Below, piece by piece: positions 14,744 through 23,742 of a stretch of DNA of 37,909 bases. The position numbers were made by a program, and so were the translations under genes. The stretch lies in the NCBI GenBank assembly GCA_902812415.1, contig CADDZJ010000036.1:1-37909 (forward strand), written 5' to 3'. The stretch's first letter is position 1. Each line of letters begins with the position of its first letter. Under the pieces are notes generated by a model that had not been told where the DNA came from, made no database searches, and saw only the letters and a program-made list of their open reading frames with translations. The DNA is from Acidobacteriota bacterium (GTDB lineage Bacteria; Acidobacteriota; Terriglobia; UBA7540).

Positions 14744-16743
14744 GGATTATGACCTGGGTCGCACATCGAAGTTTGCTAAGTCTTCTGATGGCGCTGCTTC
14801 TTGTCACGGCATTGCCCAGAGCCAAGGGGCAAAACTCCCCGGACGCTGAGGAGGCTGCGGCTTTTGCGCAGGCCCAACAGGCTGAACGCGCGGGTGATTT
14901 CCAGACGGCGGAACAGATTTATCTTGAAGCTCTGCGCAAGCATCCGGGTGAGATGACGGCGGAATTGAATCTGGGGCTCGCCTATTACATGGATCATCGG
15001 TATGCCGAATCAAGAGAACACCTGCTCGAAGCCCTACGCGTCAATCCGGCCTTGTTTCCTGCGCTCATGGTGGCAGGGGTAGATGAGCTGAAACTCGGCA
15101 AGCCGAAACGCGCCATTCCCCTCTTGCGGCGCGCCCGCACCTTGCGACCCGACGATGAATACGTCAATCACAATCTGGCCAGCGCCGAATATCTGGCGGG
15201 CGATTACCTCGGCGCCTGCGCGGATTATGTGCGGTATTTGCGTCTCACAGGGCGAGTCAGGGACGTGCCTGCGTGGTATGGACTGGGAGAAACATCGCTC
15301 ATATTAAGCCGGCAAGCTTCCGCCCGGCTCGGCATCCAGCCTCCTTCCAATCCCTATCGGTTGCGTCTGCTAGCCATGGTCTACCGCGATCAGCAGGAAT
15401 GGGACCTGGCGATCTCGCGATTGAGACAATTGGAAACCCAGCCTGCTTGGAAGCATTGGGCGGAATTGCAGATCGGGGATATCGAGCTTCATCAAGGTCA
15501 GTTCTCTAAGGCGGCTGCGACATTTCGCCAGGCGCTTAGCGCTCAACCCGATTCAGCCCGCGCCCATTTCGGCCTTGGGGTCAGCCTGCTGTTTCAAGGA
15601 AACATGGCAGAAGCGCTGCCCGAACTGGTTGCCGCCTCGCAAACTCCCTGGCTGTTTGCTCATCCGGAATCGCTGATCGCCGAGGACGGTGCGCGACGGG
15701 AAGTCAAAATTCAGGACCTTGGGCGCGCAAAGAGCGGATCGGCGCTGGTGGATGCATTTCTGAAGCTGATTGGGCAAAGCCTATCGGGGAAAGATAGAGA
15801 GGTGGCGGGCGCTTTCAACCAGGCTTTTCAAGCGGCTTGTGATCGGCAACACGAGGCAAATGAGGCTCGCCTCCAGCAGGCGCTCAGAGATCATTCTTCT
15901 TCAAGAAATTTAATCTCGCTGGCCGACCAGTTTGTAGCTGAAGGCGATGTCCAGTCTGCATCTGACGCTTTGTCACACCTTCAGCCTGAAAGCAAGCCGG
16001 CTTTAATTTTACGGGCCCGCGTTCTTGCAGCCCAACAAGATGCGCTGGGGACGGCTGCAACACTTGTGCGGCTTTGCAAAAATGGGGAGGATCAGAGATC
16101 GCCCGAAACGGACTGGTGGGTTTCAACGCTCTTCCTGAAGGTTGCGGAGCTTACGCTAAACCAGGTTTTGACCCTTGATCCCGGGAGCGTTCAGGCCCAT
16201 TTGCTGCAGGCGCAAATGGACGATGCCCGCAATCAAACGGATGCGGCAATCCACCAATTTCAATTGGCTGCTCAAATGAATCCAAGCGATCCAATCACCC
16301 ATTTCCGGCTGGGTGAAGAACTCTGGCGGGCGGGCCGTTTTCAGGAGGCCATTTCGGCGCTGAAAGACGGGCTTCGCCTTGATTCTCACAACGCGGCCGC
16401 CTACTACCAGATTGGAGATAGCTACTTCAGTCTTGCTGAACCGGCGCGGGCGCTGCCGTTTTTGACCGCGGCTCTGAAGCAGGACCCTGACCTTTATGCC
16501 GCCTATAAAGACTTGGGATCGATCTACTTGAACCAGAATCAATTTCAACGAGCGGCAGAGTTGCTAGAAAAAGTGGCGGCGCGCGACCAGGACGGCTCCG
16601 TGCATTACCTGTTGTTCCGCGCCTATTCGCGGCTGGGGCAAACGACCCGCGCGGCTGCCTGTTTGCAGCAATTCAGGAAGCTCAAGTCTGCGGCTCAGGA
16701 TCGTGACCTTCTGAATGCCAGTCGGCCCGAGCGGGAGGAATGA
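14740..16743 (+). CDS. Large exported TPR-repeat protein
   Basis: GTG 14740 overlaps the previous stop; ATG 14749 is the alternative and would give 664 residues. A signal peptide (about residues 8-31, ending AKGQ) leads a 667-residue solenoid. TPR motifs are clear at the start (AERAGDFQTAEQIYLEALRK, LNLGLAYYMDHRYAESREH, HNLASAEYLAGDYLGA) and at the end (FRLGEELWRAGRFQEAIS, YQIGDSYFSLAEPARALPF, KDLGSIYLNQNQFQRAAE), with weaker repeats between. The protein probably acts outside the cytoplasmic membrane as an assembly or adaptor platform. Its neighbours, another TPR protein and the FG-GAP protein, suggest a shared envelope complex; this is inference from gene order. Confidence 0.85.
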   Translation: MRIMTWVAHRSLLSLLMALLLVTALPRAKGQNSPDAEEAAAFAQAQQAERAGDFQTAEQIYLEALRKHPGEMTAELNLGLAYYMDHRYAESREHLLEALRVNPALFPALMVAGVDELKLGKPKRAIPLLRRARTLRPDDEYVNHNLASAEYLAGDYLGACADYVRYLRLTGRVRDVPAWYGLGETSLILSRQASARLGIQPPSNPYRLRLLAMVYRDQQEWDLAISRLRQLETQPAWKHWAELQIGDIELHQGQFSKAAATFRQALSAQPDSARAHFGLGVSLLFQGNMAEALPELVAASQTPWLFAHPESLIAEDGARREVKIQDLGRAKSGSALVDAFLKLIGQSLSGKDREVAGAFNQAFQAACDRQHEANEARLQQALRDHSSSRNLISLADQFVAEGDVQSASDALSHLQPESKPALILRARVLAAQQDALGTAATLVRLCKNGEDQRSPETDWWVSTLFLKVAELTLNQVLTLDPGSVQAHLLQAQMDDARNQTDAAIHQFQLAAQMNPSDPITHFRLGEELWRAGRFQEAISALKDGLRLDSHNAAAYYQIGDSYFSLAEPARALPFLTAALKQDPDLYAAYKDLGSIYLNQNQFQRAAELLEKVAARDQDGSVHYLLFRAYSRLGQTTRAAACLQQFRKLKSAAQDRDLLNASRPEREE

Positions 16744-16882
16744 AAAGCAAGCCTTTGTCTGCCTCATCTCCCTAGCATCTGTTGAAACCTTCCCTCTCAC
16801 GCTTCGATGGTTTCGATGCCCTCATCCCTCAGCTCTTTCAAGACGAAGAAATTGGCCCGCGAAAATTTTTCCCACAATTGAC

Positions 16883-16911
16883 TTGACAAAAGAGGACTAG
16901 TTGTGTAGCCT
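16883..16911 (+). promoter_or_regulatory. Candidate sigma-70-like promoter
   Basis: TTGACA (16883-16888) is a perfect -35 box; 17 bases later TAGCCT (16906-16911) keeps the most conserved -10 positions T1, A2 and T6. Transcription would start near 16918, about 80 bases before the small reading frame and about 330 before the HEPN-like gene. Confidence 0.45.
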
Positions 16912-17000
16912 AATTGAGGGGAGCAACAATCTCTCCTTTGGCATAGGGGAGGATGAAGATCTGAATTCAACACGCATCGCGCCGGAGGAAAGGGTATGAT

Positions 17001-17144
17001 ATGTGTCCAGACGGCGTCCACAAAACACCTTCAGGCCAATACACAAGACCCGAGGGGGCGCAATCGTTAAAGTGGGTGCCTGTCAGTTTCAAAGAATCTT
17101 TATGGACAAGCCTCAGAATGCACACCCGAAATCGCGGTAAGTAA
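17001..17144 (+). CDS. Possible small protein, 47 residues
   Basis: ATG 17001 follows GGAGGAAAGGG (16984-16994) and runs 47 codons to TAA 17142-17144. The product starts MCPDGVHKTPSGQ, is basic, has no membrane segment and matches no family known to me. A competing frame starts at ATG 16996 with better spacing to GGAGG but has only 24 codons (to 17070). Either could be a leader peptide, a small antitoxin-like partner of the HEPN-like gene, or chance. Support is limited to promoter and ribosome binding site. Confidence 0.25.
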   Translation: MCPDGVHKTPSGQYTRPEGAQSLKWVPVSFKESLWTSLRMHTRNRGK

Positions 17145-17250
17145 CTGAAAACTTACAGCGGCCAGACTGACCTTCGTTTAGGTTCCGAAGAGGTCTCAGG
17201 AAGACTTCTTCATCGGCAGAACAAACTTGCACCTATCGGATTGACGCTCC

Positions 17251-18231
17251 ATGGCTGGATTTGATCTCCAGAGCTATCGCGACCGCTTTTCTGAGGCGAG
17301 TCGCGCCCTTTTCGGGCGGACCTACAGCTTTCAAACCCTGGAAAAGAATTTTGCGCACTTAAGGCGGGAGTCGAATTGGCTTACGATCGGTCACATTATG
17401 ACTCTCTACGATTCGACACAGACCCCATATGCGCGCTATTGGCCCCGGCCGGACGCGAAACATCTGGATTTGGCGCTTAAAAAAGAACGGGTGTCGCTGG
17501 CATCGCCAAAGGGATCTGATTGGGAAGTCGCGCAGAGAGTCTTGCGTGTTCTCCACAACTTGGGCCTGGCTTCGCTGGTGTTGAGATTTACTTACCCCGA
17601 GCGATTTGCTGTCTTCAACACATCGGTAGCCAGTCTGCTTCAGGTGCAGCGGCCGGGAACGCTGGATCTTTACATCGCTTTCTGCAAGGAACTGAGTGAG
17701 TGGCAACAGCATTTTCGAATGGCGAACGTGGCCGAAACCGAAATGGCCTTGTGGGCCTTTTTCCATCTCTCTTCAATGACCGATCAAAATGGCGATGCAG
17801 CGGGAGCTCGCCAGGCCTTTGACGCTGACATCTGGATTCAGCGGCGGCGTCTGTCGCAGGCGCTGGGTCCCTTTCTGCGAAGGTACGGCCCTTTGGAATT
17901 GGCGCGGTTGCTGGCCGAAGAGAATCCCAAACTCGCTGGTAAGCTGGCCGGCGAAGAGCATGAGCGGCTGCTCCACTGCGCGGCGCGCCAGTTTTACCCT
18001 CATTTCAATACGCGACAGAAAGGTTGGGCGGAAACTTTGTTAAACCTTTTGGCGCAGGATAACCGCATCTCTCTGGAAGAGAAAATCGTATTGCGAAAAG
18101 TCTGGAACGCGCGCAACCAGGCGGTCCATCCCGAGGGGAAGTTGGATGCTTCCGAAGTGGAAAACATGATCGACGCGATTGAACGCATCTGCCGCCGTTG
18201 GGAGAAGGAGCGCTGCCGCGAGATTTATTGA
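17251..18231 (+). CDS. Orphan protein with HEPN-like C-terminal domain
   Basis: A 326-residue soluble protein with no signal peptide. The C-terminal helical part (about 210-320) carries WNARNQAVHPEG: Arg288-Asn-Gln-Ala-Val-His293 fits the Rx4H motif of HEPN domains, including the polar residue right after Arg that marks ribonuclease-competent members, and it is flanked by the expected long helices. The N-terminal part (about 90-175) has a stretch reminiscent of helix-hairpin-helix glycosylase-like folds, with VLRVLHNLGLASLVLRFTYP, then FAVFNTSVASLL and later ALWAF; this resemblance is tentative. HEPN proteins are often toxins or phage-defence nucleases. No MNT-type antitoxin is adjacent. Base composition is like the neighbours. 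No ribosome binding site is visible before ATG 17251. Confidence 0.65.
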   Translation: MAGFDLQSYRDRFSEASRALFGRTYSFQTLEKNFAHLRRESNWLTIGHIMTLYDSTQTPYARYWPRPDAKHLDLALKKERVSLASPKGSDWEVAQRVLRVLHNLGLASLVLRFTYPERFAVFNTSVASLLQVQRPGTLDLYIAFCKELSEWQQHFRMANVAETEMALWAFFHLSSMTDQNGDAAGARQAFDADIWIQRRRLSQALGPFLRRYGPLELARLLAEENPKLAGKLAGEEHERLLHCAARQFYPHFNTRQKGWAETLLNLLAQDNRISLEEKIVLRKVWNARNQAVHPEGKLDASEVENMIDAIERICRRWEKERCREIY

Positions 18232-18257
18232 AACACGCTGCCCGGCGGCTTGCCTCG

Positions 18258-19325
18258 TCATGGGATGGGGCCTGAAGAATCCTGCAAGATGACCAGCTTG
18301 CGCTTGCGCAGGTGGAGATACACAATGCGCAGCACCGCGAGGGTTGGTACGGAGAGAAAGCTTCCGATGATGCCGGTGAGTTCCGCCCCTGCCAGGACGC
18401 CGAAAATGATGACCAGGGGATGCAGCTTCATTTCAGCGCTCATAATGTGTGGCGCGATCACATAGTCCTGAAAGAGGCGGAAAATGGCCATGAAAACCAC
18501 AATCCAGAGCAGGTGATGGAACCCGCTGAATCCGGCCACGAGAATAATAATGACGAATCCCACAAACGGCCCGACCATCGGGATCATCTCAAGCGGAAAA
18601 TCGATGGCGGCCAGCAAAATGGCATAAGGCGCCCGGATCAGAGAGAAAAACACCCCGTAGGCTGTAAAGGTCAGGGCGGCCAGAATGATCAAGGCCCGCA
18701 TATATTGCGCCAGCAGCACGTGGAGGTCTCTGCCTATTTCCTGCAATTGCTTACGGCGGACGCCCTCGGGAATTAATTCAAGAAATGAGCCCCACATGAA
18801 GTAACCATCTTTCAGGAAAAAGAAGCTGAGGATCGGCACCAGAATGATGAAAACCAGATTTCGAGCTGCTGAAATCACCTTCACAGCGGCTGTGGGAATA
18901 AAGGAAAAAATCTCCCGGGAATGCTCTGCGAGTTGCCTTTGCAATTCGAGAAGGATCATATCTCGAACGGACTGGACGGATTGGAGGGACGGCGGGGCCT
19001 TTGCCTGCTGTATTTTGGCCAGCAGCTTGGGAAACTGCGTCAGGAGCGCCTGAGCCTCAACGACCACGCGAGAGCCAATCTCAAAGATTCCGAAAAAAAG
19101 CAGGCCCATGAAGACGATGTACACTATCGCCAGGGCGGGAGCCCGCGACCTTCCCGGAAGGCGGCGATCGAGATAATTAACCAGCGGCCAGAGTAAATAG
19201 GCAAAGAGAAGCGCCACGATGAAGATGAAGAGCGTATCAAAGATGCGATAAAGGATGGCTAGAAGCAGAGCGATGAGCGCTACCGTCCAGGCATAACGCG
19301 CCGCGCGATTGTCGATGCCGATCAT
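18258..19325 (-). CDS. AI-2E/PerM family membrane transporter
   Basis: A 355-residue polytopic protein. Paired N-terminal helices (about 10-60, with YLLWPLVNYLDRRLPG at the end), a short loop, an amphipathic soluble region around 90-150 (VRDMILLELQRQLAEHS) and several C-terminal helices including the family's PMVGPFVGFV-like stretch and a last helix with FGVLAGAELTGIIGSFLSVP are typical of the AI-2 exporter (UPF0118) family, whose length is usually 340-370. The family exports small signals or drives ion-coupled transport, and the substrate here is unknown. AAGGA lies five bases before ATG. It is 102 bases downstream of the attH-like gene on the same strand and converges with the HEPN-like gene. 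Confidence 0.9.
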   Translation of the reverse strand: MIGIDNRAARYAWTVALIALLLAILYRIFDTLFIFIVALLFAYLLWPLVNYLDRRLPGRSRAPALAIVYIVFMGLLFFGIFEIGSRVVVEAQALLTQFPKLLAKIQQAKAPPSLQSVQSVRDMILLELQRQLAEHSREIFSFIPTAAVKVISAARNLVFIILVPILSFFFLKDGYFMWGSFLELIPEGVRRKQLQEIGRDLHVLLAQYMRALIILAALTFTAYGVFFSLIRAPYAILLAAIDFPLEMIPMVGPFVGFVIIILVAGFSGFHHLLWIVVFMAIFRLFQDYVIAPHIMSAEMKLHPLVIIFGVLAGAELTGIIGSFLSVPTLAVLRIVYLHLRKRKLVILQDSSGPIP

Positions 19326-19427
19326 GAGGTCCTTGTTACTCTGTAGTTTAAGGCAAAAGTTGAGCGGAAAATGATTCTGACTACCAGAACTTTCAAGCCG
19401 AAGTTCAAAAACCCCGCAGTCCGTAAT

Positions 19428-20504
19428 TCAGTAATTTACCTTCTCCAGAGGCTCGGCGTAGCCTGTCATTTCGAGATAGCCGACGCCTTTTAACGGTTTT
19501 CCGGCTTCTTTCCCGTTCAGGTCAATGGCTCCTTCCCAGTAGGTCGGCGAAAGGGCATTGCGGCTTACCAACTCTTGTGAGTCGAGAGTTGTGCTTGCGC
19601 TCAGGTGGAGTTGCAAGGACGGCACATCGATGCGCCATTGGACTGGATACCGGGCATGCGTGCGGGGACTCGTCCAGGTCTTCCCTGGGATCAGGCTGAA
19701 ATCGCGGGAGTTAAGAAAACGAGAGTGCCCGTCGGGCGCGACGTAAGTGCCGGAGGAGTAAGGGCTGATGCCGCCCTGCTTCAGCCGCAAGCGGTAGAAC
19801 ATAAACTCAGTGTGATTCGCAAGCTGAAGACAGAGCCAGTCCCAGCCGGTAATCGAGGGATCGAGTTGCTGCGTGAAGAATTCGTGGTCCATCCAGGCTG
19901 ATCCCGAGACCTGATAGGCTGTTCCTTCCAGCGTTATCTTGCCTGTGGTTTGCAGCCGCGTAAGTGAAATGTAGTAGGAAGCCTCTCCACGCTGGGGTCC
20001 CTTCCGGCTGATGCCATTCTGTCCATTGATGACTGGCGGCTTCAGCGAGGTCAATCGCAAATCCAGGGTAAACGCGTCCGTCACAGCCTGAAGGCGCTGA
20101 TCTTCGGTGAGCCCGCGGACGTTCCAGTTGCCGTTCCAAATCAAACGTCGCTCAAAATCGATGCCGGCAAATCCAGGACCTGCGCGGTTCAAGCGCTCGC
20201 GGTAAAAAAAGCGATGACCCGTAAGATCGCTGAGCGCGCAATGCGACATGTAAACATTGCGGACCGCCCAGGATGAGTCCTGTTGAGGATCATGCGAAGC
20301 CCCCAGGCGAAAAAAAGTAAGCTCAAAGCCAAATCGATGGCCGTTCGGAGCGCGCAAGTTTCCGGTGTAGTACCACCATTCAGTCTGAAATTGAGGATGG
20401 TTAAAGAAGTCGCGTGGAAACTGATATTGATAGCCTGGCGTCGCAATCCGATACTGGGGGAAAGCAGGGCAGGCCAGAAGAAGAATCCATAGCCAGCGCT
20501 TCAT
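19428..20504 (-). CDS. attH: Secreted AttH/CrtC-like lipocalin-type protein
   Basis: A 358-residue protein with signal peptide (about 1-17, ending FPQ). The motif TEWWYYTGNL (about 40-49) followed by FGFELTFFRLG is the hallmark of the AttH/hydroxyneurosporene-synthase (CrtC) fold, two lipocalin-like barrels; later SAWMDHEFFTQQLDP and GWDWLCLQLANHTEFMFYRLR fit the family. Its ATG overlaps the permease stop by four bases (ATGA), so it is cotranslated with the ABC transporter, an arrangement like attE-attFG-attH. AttH-type proteins may bind a lipid or other hydrophobic molecule delivered by the transporter. A true carotenoid hydratase role is unlikely, because no carotenoid genes are near. Confidence 0.85.
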   Translation of the reverse strand: MKRWLWILLLACPAFPQYRIATPGYQYQFPRDFFNHPQFQTEWWYYTGNLRAPNGHRFGFELTFFRLGASHDPQQDSSWAVRNVYMSHCALSDLTGHRFFYRERLNRAGPGFAGIDFERRLIWNGNWNVRGLTEDQRLQAVTDAFTLDLRLTSLKPPVINGQNGISRKGPQRGEASYYISLTRLQTTGKITLEGTAYQVSGSAWMDHEFFTQQLDPSITGWDWLCLQLANHTEFMFYRLRLKQGGISPYSSGTYVAPDGHSRFLNSRDFSLIPGKTWTSPRTHARYPVQWRIDVPSLQLHLSASTTLDSQELVSRNALSPTYWEGAIDLNGKEAGKPLKGVGYLEMTGYAEPLEKVNY

Positions 20505-23026
20505 TCTTCGTGGACCACCTCAATCGGATTGAGATTCATGCCGAGATGAGCGGGATAGAGTCCCGCCGCCAGCGTCGAGGTATAGACGATGAGCATGGCG
20601 CCGATGAGGGTCTGAACTGGCCAGTGGAATTCGATAGTCCAGCCAAAGCTCTGTTTATTGATCACGAAGATGAGAATGAAAGAAAGCAACACTCCCAGAA
20701 CAAAGCCGACCCAAACAGATAAAACGCCTAGGATGGCAGCTTCGGAAAGAATTATCCTGCGAATCTGACGGGTGGAAGACCCGAGAAACCGCAGTAGACC
20801 GATTTCCCGTCTTCGATCCACCACCAGCGCCACCAGCGCTCCTGCCATTCCGATAACGGCCACGCACAGCGCAATCGCCTCAAGAGCATAAGTAATTCTA
20901 AACGTCCGGTCAAAGACCTGAAGCGCCTGATCGCGAAGAGCGCGGTTGGAAAGCACCACAACCTTTCTGGGGACGCATGACTGCTCAATGGCCTGCCGCG
21001 CGACGTCAAGGTTCACGCCGGGCTTCAAATAGACGGCCAAATTTGAAGGAGCGGGATCCGGTAGATATTTCATCAGGGTTTCGCGGTCCATTACGACCAC
21101 GCCACGCGGATCAGAGTAATCGTGATAAATGCCGGCGACGCGAAAAGTCGCAGGGCCTTGCGGCATCTGCAGGCGAATCACACCGCCGGCATGGATTCCA
21201 TGCTTCACCGCAAAAGGCTCGCTCACAACCACGGCATGGCCTTTCTCAAGTTCCTTGAAAATTTCACGAGCGTTTTCGCCAGGAAGAAACGAAGGGCGGC
21301 CATATTGAGCTTCGACGCGGGTTGTGACGCCCGCCAGGGTGGCTGGTAAGCCTTGATAAGTGATGGAATAGGCGCGAAGGGCGTCAACCGAAGCCACCTG
21401 GGGAAGATCTGCGATGCGGGGGGCGAGGTCCGGCGAGAGCGTGGGATAGCGATCTACGGCATTGGGCTCCGCCGGCTGCACGTAAAAGTCAGCCCGCAAT
21501 TCGTTCTTCAACCAGGTAGCCACCGTTTCCCGAAAACTTCCCACCATAATGGCAACGCTCACCACCATCGAGATGGCAGTCGCCAGTGCGGCCAGCAGGA
21601 CAGAGGTGCGCCGAAGGGAGGCGGCAAGGCCGTGCAGCGCGAGAAAAGCTTCCGATCCGGCGACTCGGAGCAGCGAGCGCGAGGCGAGGGAAGCCAAGGC
21701 TGCCAGCAGCACTGGAATGGCGAATACGCACGCGGCGACCAACAACAGGGATGCCAGATATCCAAAAAGCGGCTTTCCACCTACCGCCGGCAGCTTAGAG
21801 ACTGCGGCCCCTGCCAGCCCGCAGGCCGCAGCCAACAGCAGAAGCCGGACTTTGTTGACTCGCACTCGATATTCGCGCTGGGCGCGCGCCATCGCTTCAA
21901 CGGGCGTTACCTGCGAAGCTTCGCGGGCCGGAAGCAGCGCTGACAGCAGTGAGACGCCGACCCCAACCGCAAAGGCGAGAAGAATGAGGCCAGGCGTGAG
22001 AGCTAGGGGCGCGGGGCGGCTGGTGAGGTAAAGTGATTCTACGGTCGTGGCGATCAATCCCACCATCCCTTGTGCCAGCAGCCTGCCCAGCACAATGCCC
22101 AGGCAAGCGCCAACCATTCCGTAACAAACCGCCTCTCCCAGGAATCCTGCGCTAATAAACCTTCGGCTGGCCCCTAAGGCGCGCAGAATGCCGATTTCGG
22201 CGCGGCGCCGGACGACCGAAACCGAGAGATTGTTATAGATCAGAAATGCGCCCACGAGGAGCGCAATGTAGCCTAGCACGCGAAGATTCCAGCGGAAGGC
22301 TTCGAGCATCCGCCGATTCTCTTGAGCCTCGGCGCCGCGCGGTTTCAGGAGAAGGCCCGGGGGCAGGGCACGCCGCAGGATTTCTTCCCATTGCGCCGTA
22401 CTCGCGCTCGTATGCCCGGGCGTTGTGATCAGAACACGATCGACGCGCCCGCGCCGGTTGAGTTCGGTCATGGCGAGGTCGATATCCATGACGATGGCAT
22501 CGCCGCGTTCGCTTGCGGCAAAGCTGTGGGGAAGAATCCCGCAGACCGTAAAACTTTGCAGGCGATCGTTAATCTGCAATTTCAGGCTTTCCCCTGGCTT
22601 TGTGGCAAGTCCCGAAGTGACCCATACGCAGCTCTGGTCTTCAATCCATCGAGGATTAGTCATGCTTCCGGTTGCTTGCGGGGCGTTGGCTACGAGATCG
22701 ATCCCAAGAAGGGGCACGAGCTCATGGCGGTTTGCTGCCACGGCATAATCCTCAATGCGCGGCTCGACCTTGAGCGGGTAGGGGAGCGTCACAAGCTTTG
22801 CGACAACCTCTCCAGGCACGCCGCCCGTGGCTGTGACTTCAAAATCTGCTTTGCCCGCGAGGCTCTGGACGGAGGAAAGGAACGATCCGGTCGCCGCTCC
22901 GCCGGCTAGATCGATAGCCAGGACGACAGCAACGCCGAGAGCCACGGCAAGAATGGCGAGCGAGGTTCGGAGCCGCTCGCGGAGCAGCGGTCGGAGGAAG
23001 AGCCGATAGAACAGAGGAAGGCTCAT
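20501..23026 (-). CDS. ABC transporter permease with two FtsX domains
   Basis: An 841-residue inner-membrane protein. It has one N-terminal helix (about 20-42), a MacB-like periplasmic domain (about 45-235), a first FtsX domain with RRRAEIGILRALGASRRF (about 272-289) and its three helices, further helices near 395-450, a helix near 478-495, a second periplasmic domain, and a second FtsX domain with RRREIGLLRFLGSSTRQI near the C-terminus. This doubled architecture is the AttF-AttG/LolC-like type that works by mechanotransmission and does not pump through the membrane. The ATPase gene lies 35 bases upstream and attH overlaps at the 3' end. It probably extracts or positions a lipid or lipoprotein for AttH. 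Confidence 0.9.
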   Translation of the reverse strand: MSLPLFYRLFLRPLLRERLRTSLAILAVALGVAVVLAIDLAGGAATGSFLSSVQSLAGKADFEVTATGGVPGEVVAKLVTLPYPLKVEPRIEDYAVAANRHELVPLLGIDLVANAPQATGSMTNPRWIEDQSCVWVTSGLATKPGESLKLQINDRLQSFTVCGILPHSFAASERGDAIVMDIDLAMTELNRRGRVDRVLITTPGHTSASTAQWEEILRRALPPGLLLKPRGAEAQENRRMLEAFRWNLRVLGYIALLVGAFLIYNNLSVSVVRRRAEIGILRALGASRRFISAGFLGEAVCYGMVGACLGIVLGRLLAQGMVGLIATTVESLYLTSRPAPLALTPGLILLAFAVGVGVSLLSALLPAREASQVTPVEAMARAQREYRVRVNKVRLLLLAAACGLAGAAVSKLPAVGGKPLFGYLASLLLVAACVFAIPVLLAALASLASRSLLRVAGSEAFLALHGLAASLRRTSVLLAALATAISMVVSVAIMVGSFRETVATWLKNELRADFYVQPAEPNAVDRYPTLSPDLAPRIADLPQVASVDALRAYSITYQGLPATLAGVTTRVEAQYGRPSFLPGENAREIFKELEKGHAVVVSEPFAVKHGIHAGGVIRLQMPQGPATFRVAGIYHDYSDPRGVVVMDRETLMKYLPDPAPSNLAVYLKPGVNLDVARQAIEQSCVPRKVVVLSNRALRDQALQVFDRTFRITYALEAIALCVAVIGMAGALVALVVDRRREIGLLRFLGSSTRQIRRIILSEAAILGVLSVWVGFVLGVLLSFILIFVINKQSFGWTIEFHWPVQTLIGAMLIVYTSTLAAGLYPAHLGMNLNPIEVVHEE

Positions 23027-23061
23027 GGTTTTTGGGAGTGGCGAACGCGTTCACGCAAACT

Positions 23062-23742
23062 CTACGGTTCCTGATTCACTTCAATGCGGCCATCGCGCAG
23101 GTGAAGAACTCGGTTCGCAAAAGCGACGGATTCTGAATTATGCGTCGCCATCAAAACCGTGACGCCTTGCTGCCGATTCAGGCGGCTCAGCAATTCGAGG
23201 ATGTGATGGCCCGTCTGGCTGTCCAGATTCCCCGTCGGCTCGTCAGCCAGCAAAAGCCTGGGTGAGTGAGCCAGGGCGCGCGCGATGGCCACCCGCTGCA
23301 TTTGGCCGCCTGAGAGCTGATGCGGCAGCCGGTTCGCCAAATCCTCCATCTCGACCCAGCGCAGACGGTCTAACGCCGCTTCGCGGGTCTTCTTCCTTTC
23401 GCCCGCAAGAAGCAGCGGCAACTCAACATTTTCAAGGGCGGTCAATGTGTGCAGAAGCTGGAAAGACTGAAAGATGAAGCCCACCTTGGTGCGGCGAAGG
23501 CAGGTGAGCGCCGGATCGTCCAGGTTGGACGTGCAGAGGCCGTCCAGGACGACCTGACCTGCCGTTGGGAAGTCCATGGCGCCCGATAAGTTCAGCAAGG
23601 TGGACTTGCCACATCCACTGGGGCCGATGAGAACGATGAACTCCCCATCTTCAATCTTAAGAGAAACACCGTCGAGCGCCCGCACCCCCCTGCCGTCATT
23701 AAGGTAATCTTTAATCACATGATGGAATTCAAGGACTGGCAC
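23062..23742 (-). CDS. ABC transporter ATP-binding protein (LolD/MacB type)
   Basis: A 226-residue ATPase with all motifs: Walker A GPSGCGKST (39-47), Q-loop FQS (near 91), signature LSGGQMQRVAIARALA (about 142-157), Walker B LLLADEPTGNLD (about 162-173) and switch ATHN (near 199). The LADEPTGNLD form is typical of the LolD/MacB/FtsE group that pairs with FtsX-type permeases. It is the first gene of a three-gene unit with the permease and attH-like protein. It should power the permease from the cytoplasmic side. Confidence 0.95.
   Translation of the reverse strand: MPVLEFHHVIKDYLNDGRGVRALDGVSLKIEDGEFIVLIGPSGCGKSTLLNLSGAMDFPTAGQVVLDGLCTSNLDDPALTCLRRTKVGFIFQSFQLLHTLTALENVELPLLLAGERKKTREAALDRLRWVEMEDLANRLPHQLSGGQMQRVAIARALAHSPRLLLADEPTGNLDSQTGHHILELLSRLNRQQGVTVLMATHNSESVAFANRVLHLRDGRIEVNQEP

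Larger units (their letters stand above)
16744..17250. other. 507-base intergenic region with promoter and a possible small gene
   Basis: This is the longest non-repeat gap in the middle of the window. It contains a good -35/-10 pair at 16883-16911, the purine-rich ribosome binding site GGAGGAAAGGG at 16984-16994 and two overlapping short reading frames. The rest shows no recognised structure. The region leads to the HEPN-like gene, whose own ATG lacks a visible ribosome binding site. Confidence 0.5.

Noticed and set aside
17001-18231. HEPN-MNT toxin-antitoxin pair
   Set aside because: No nucleotidyltransferase-type partner with a GSxARG-like motif is adjacent; only tiny uncertain frames are upstream.
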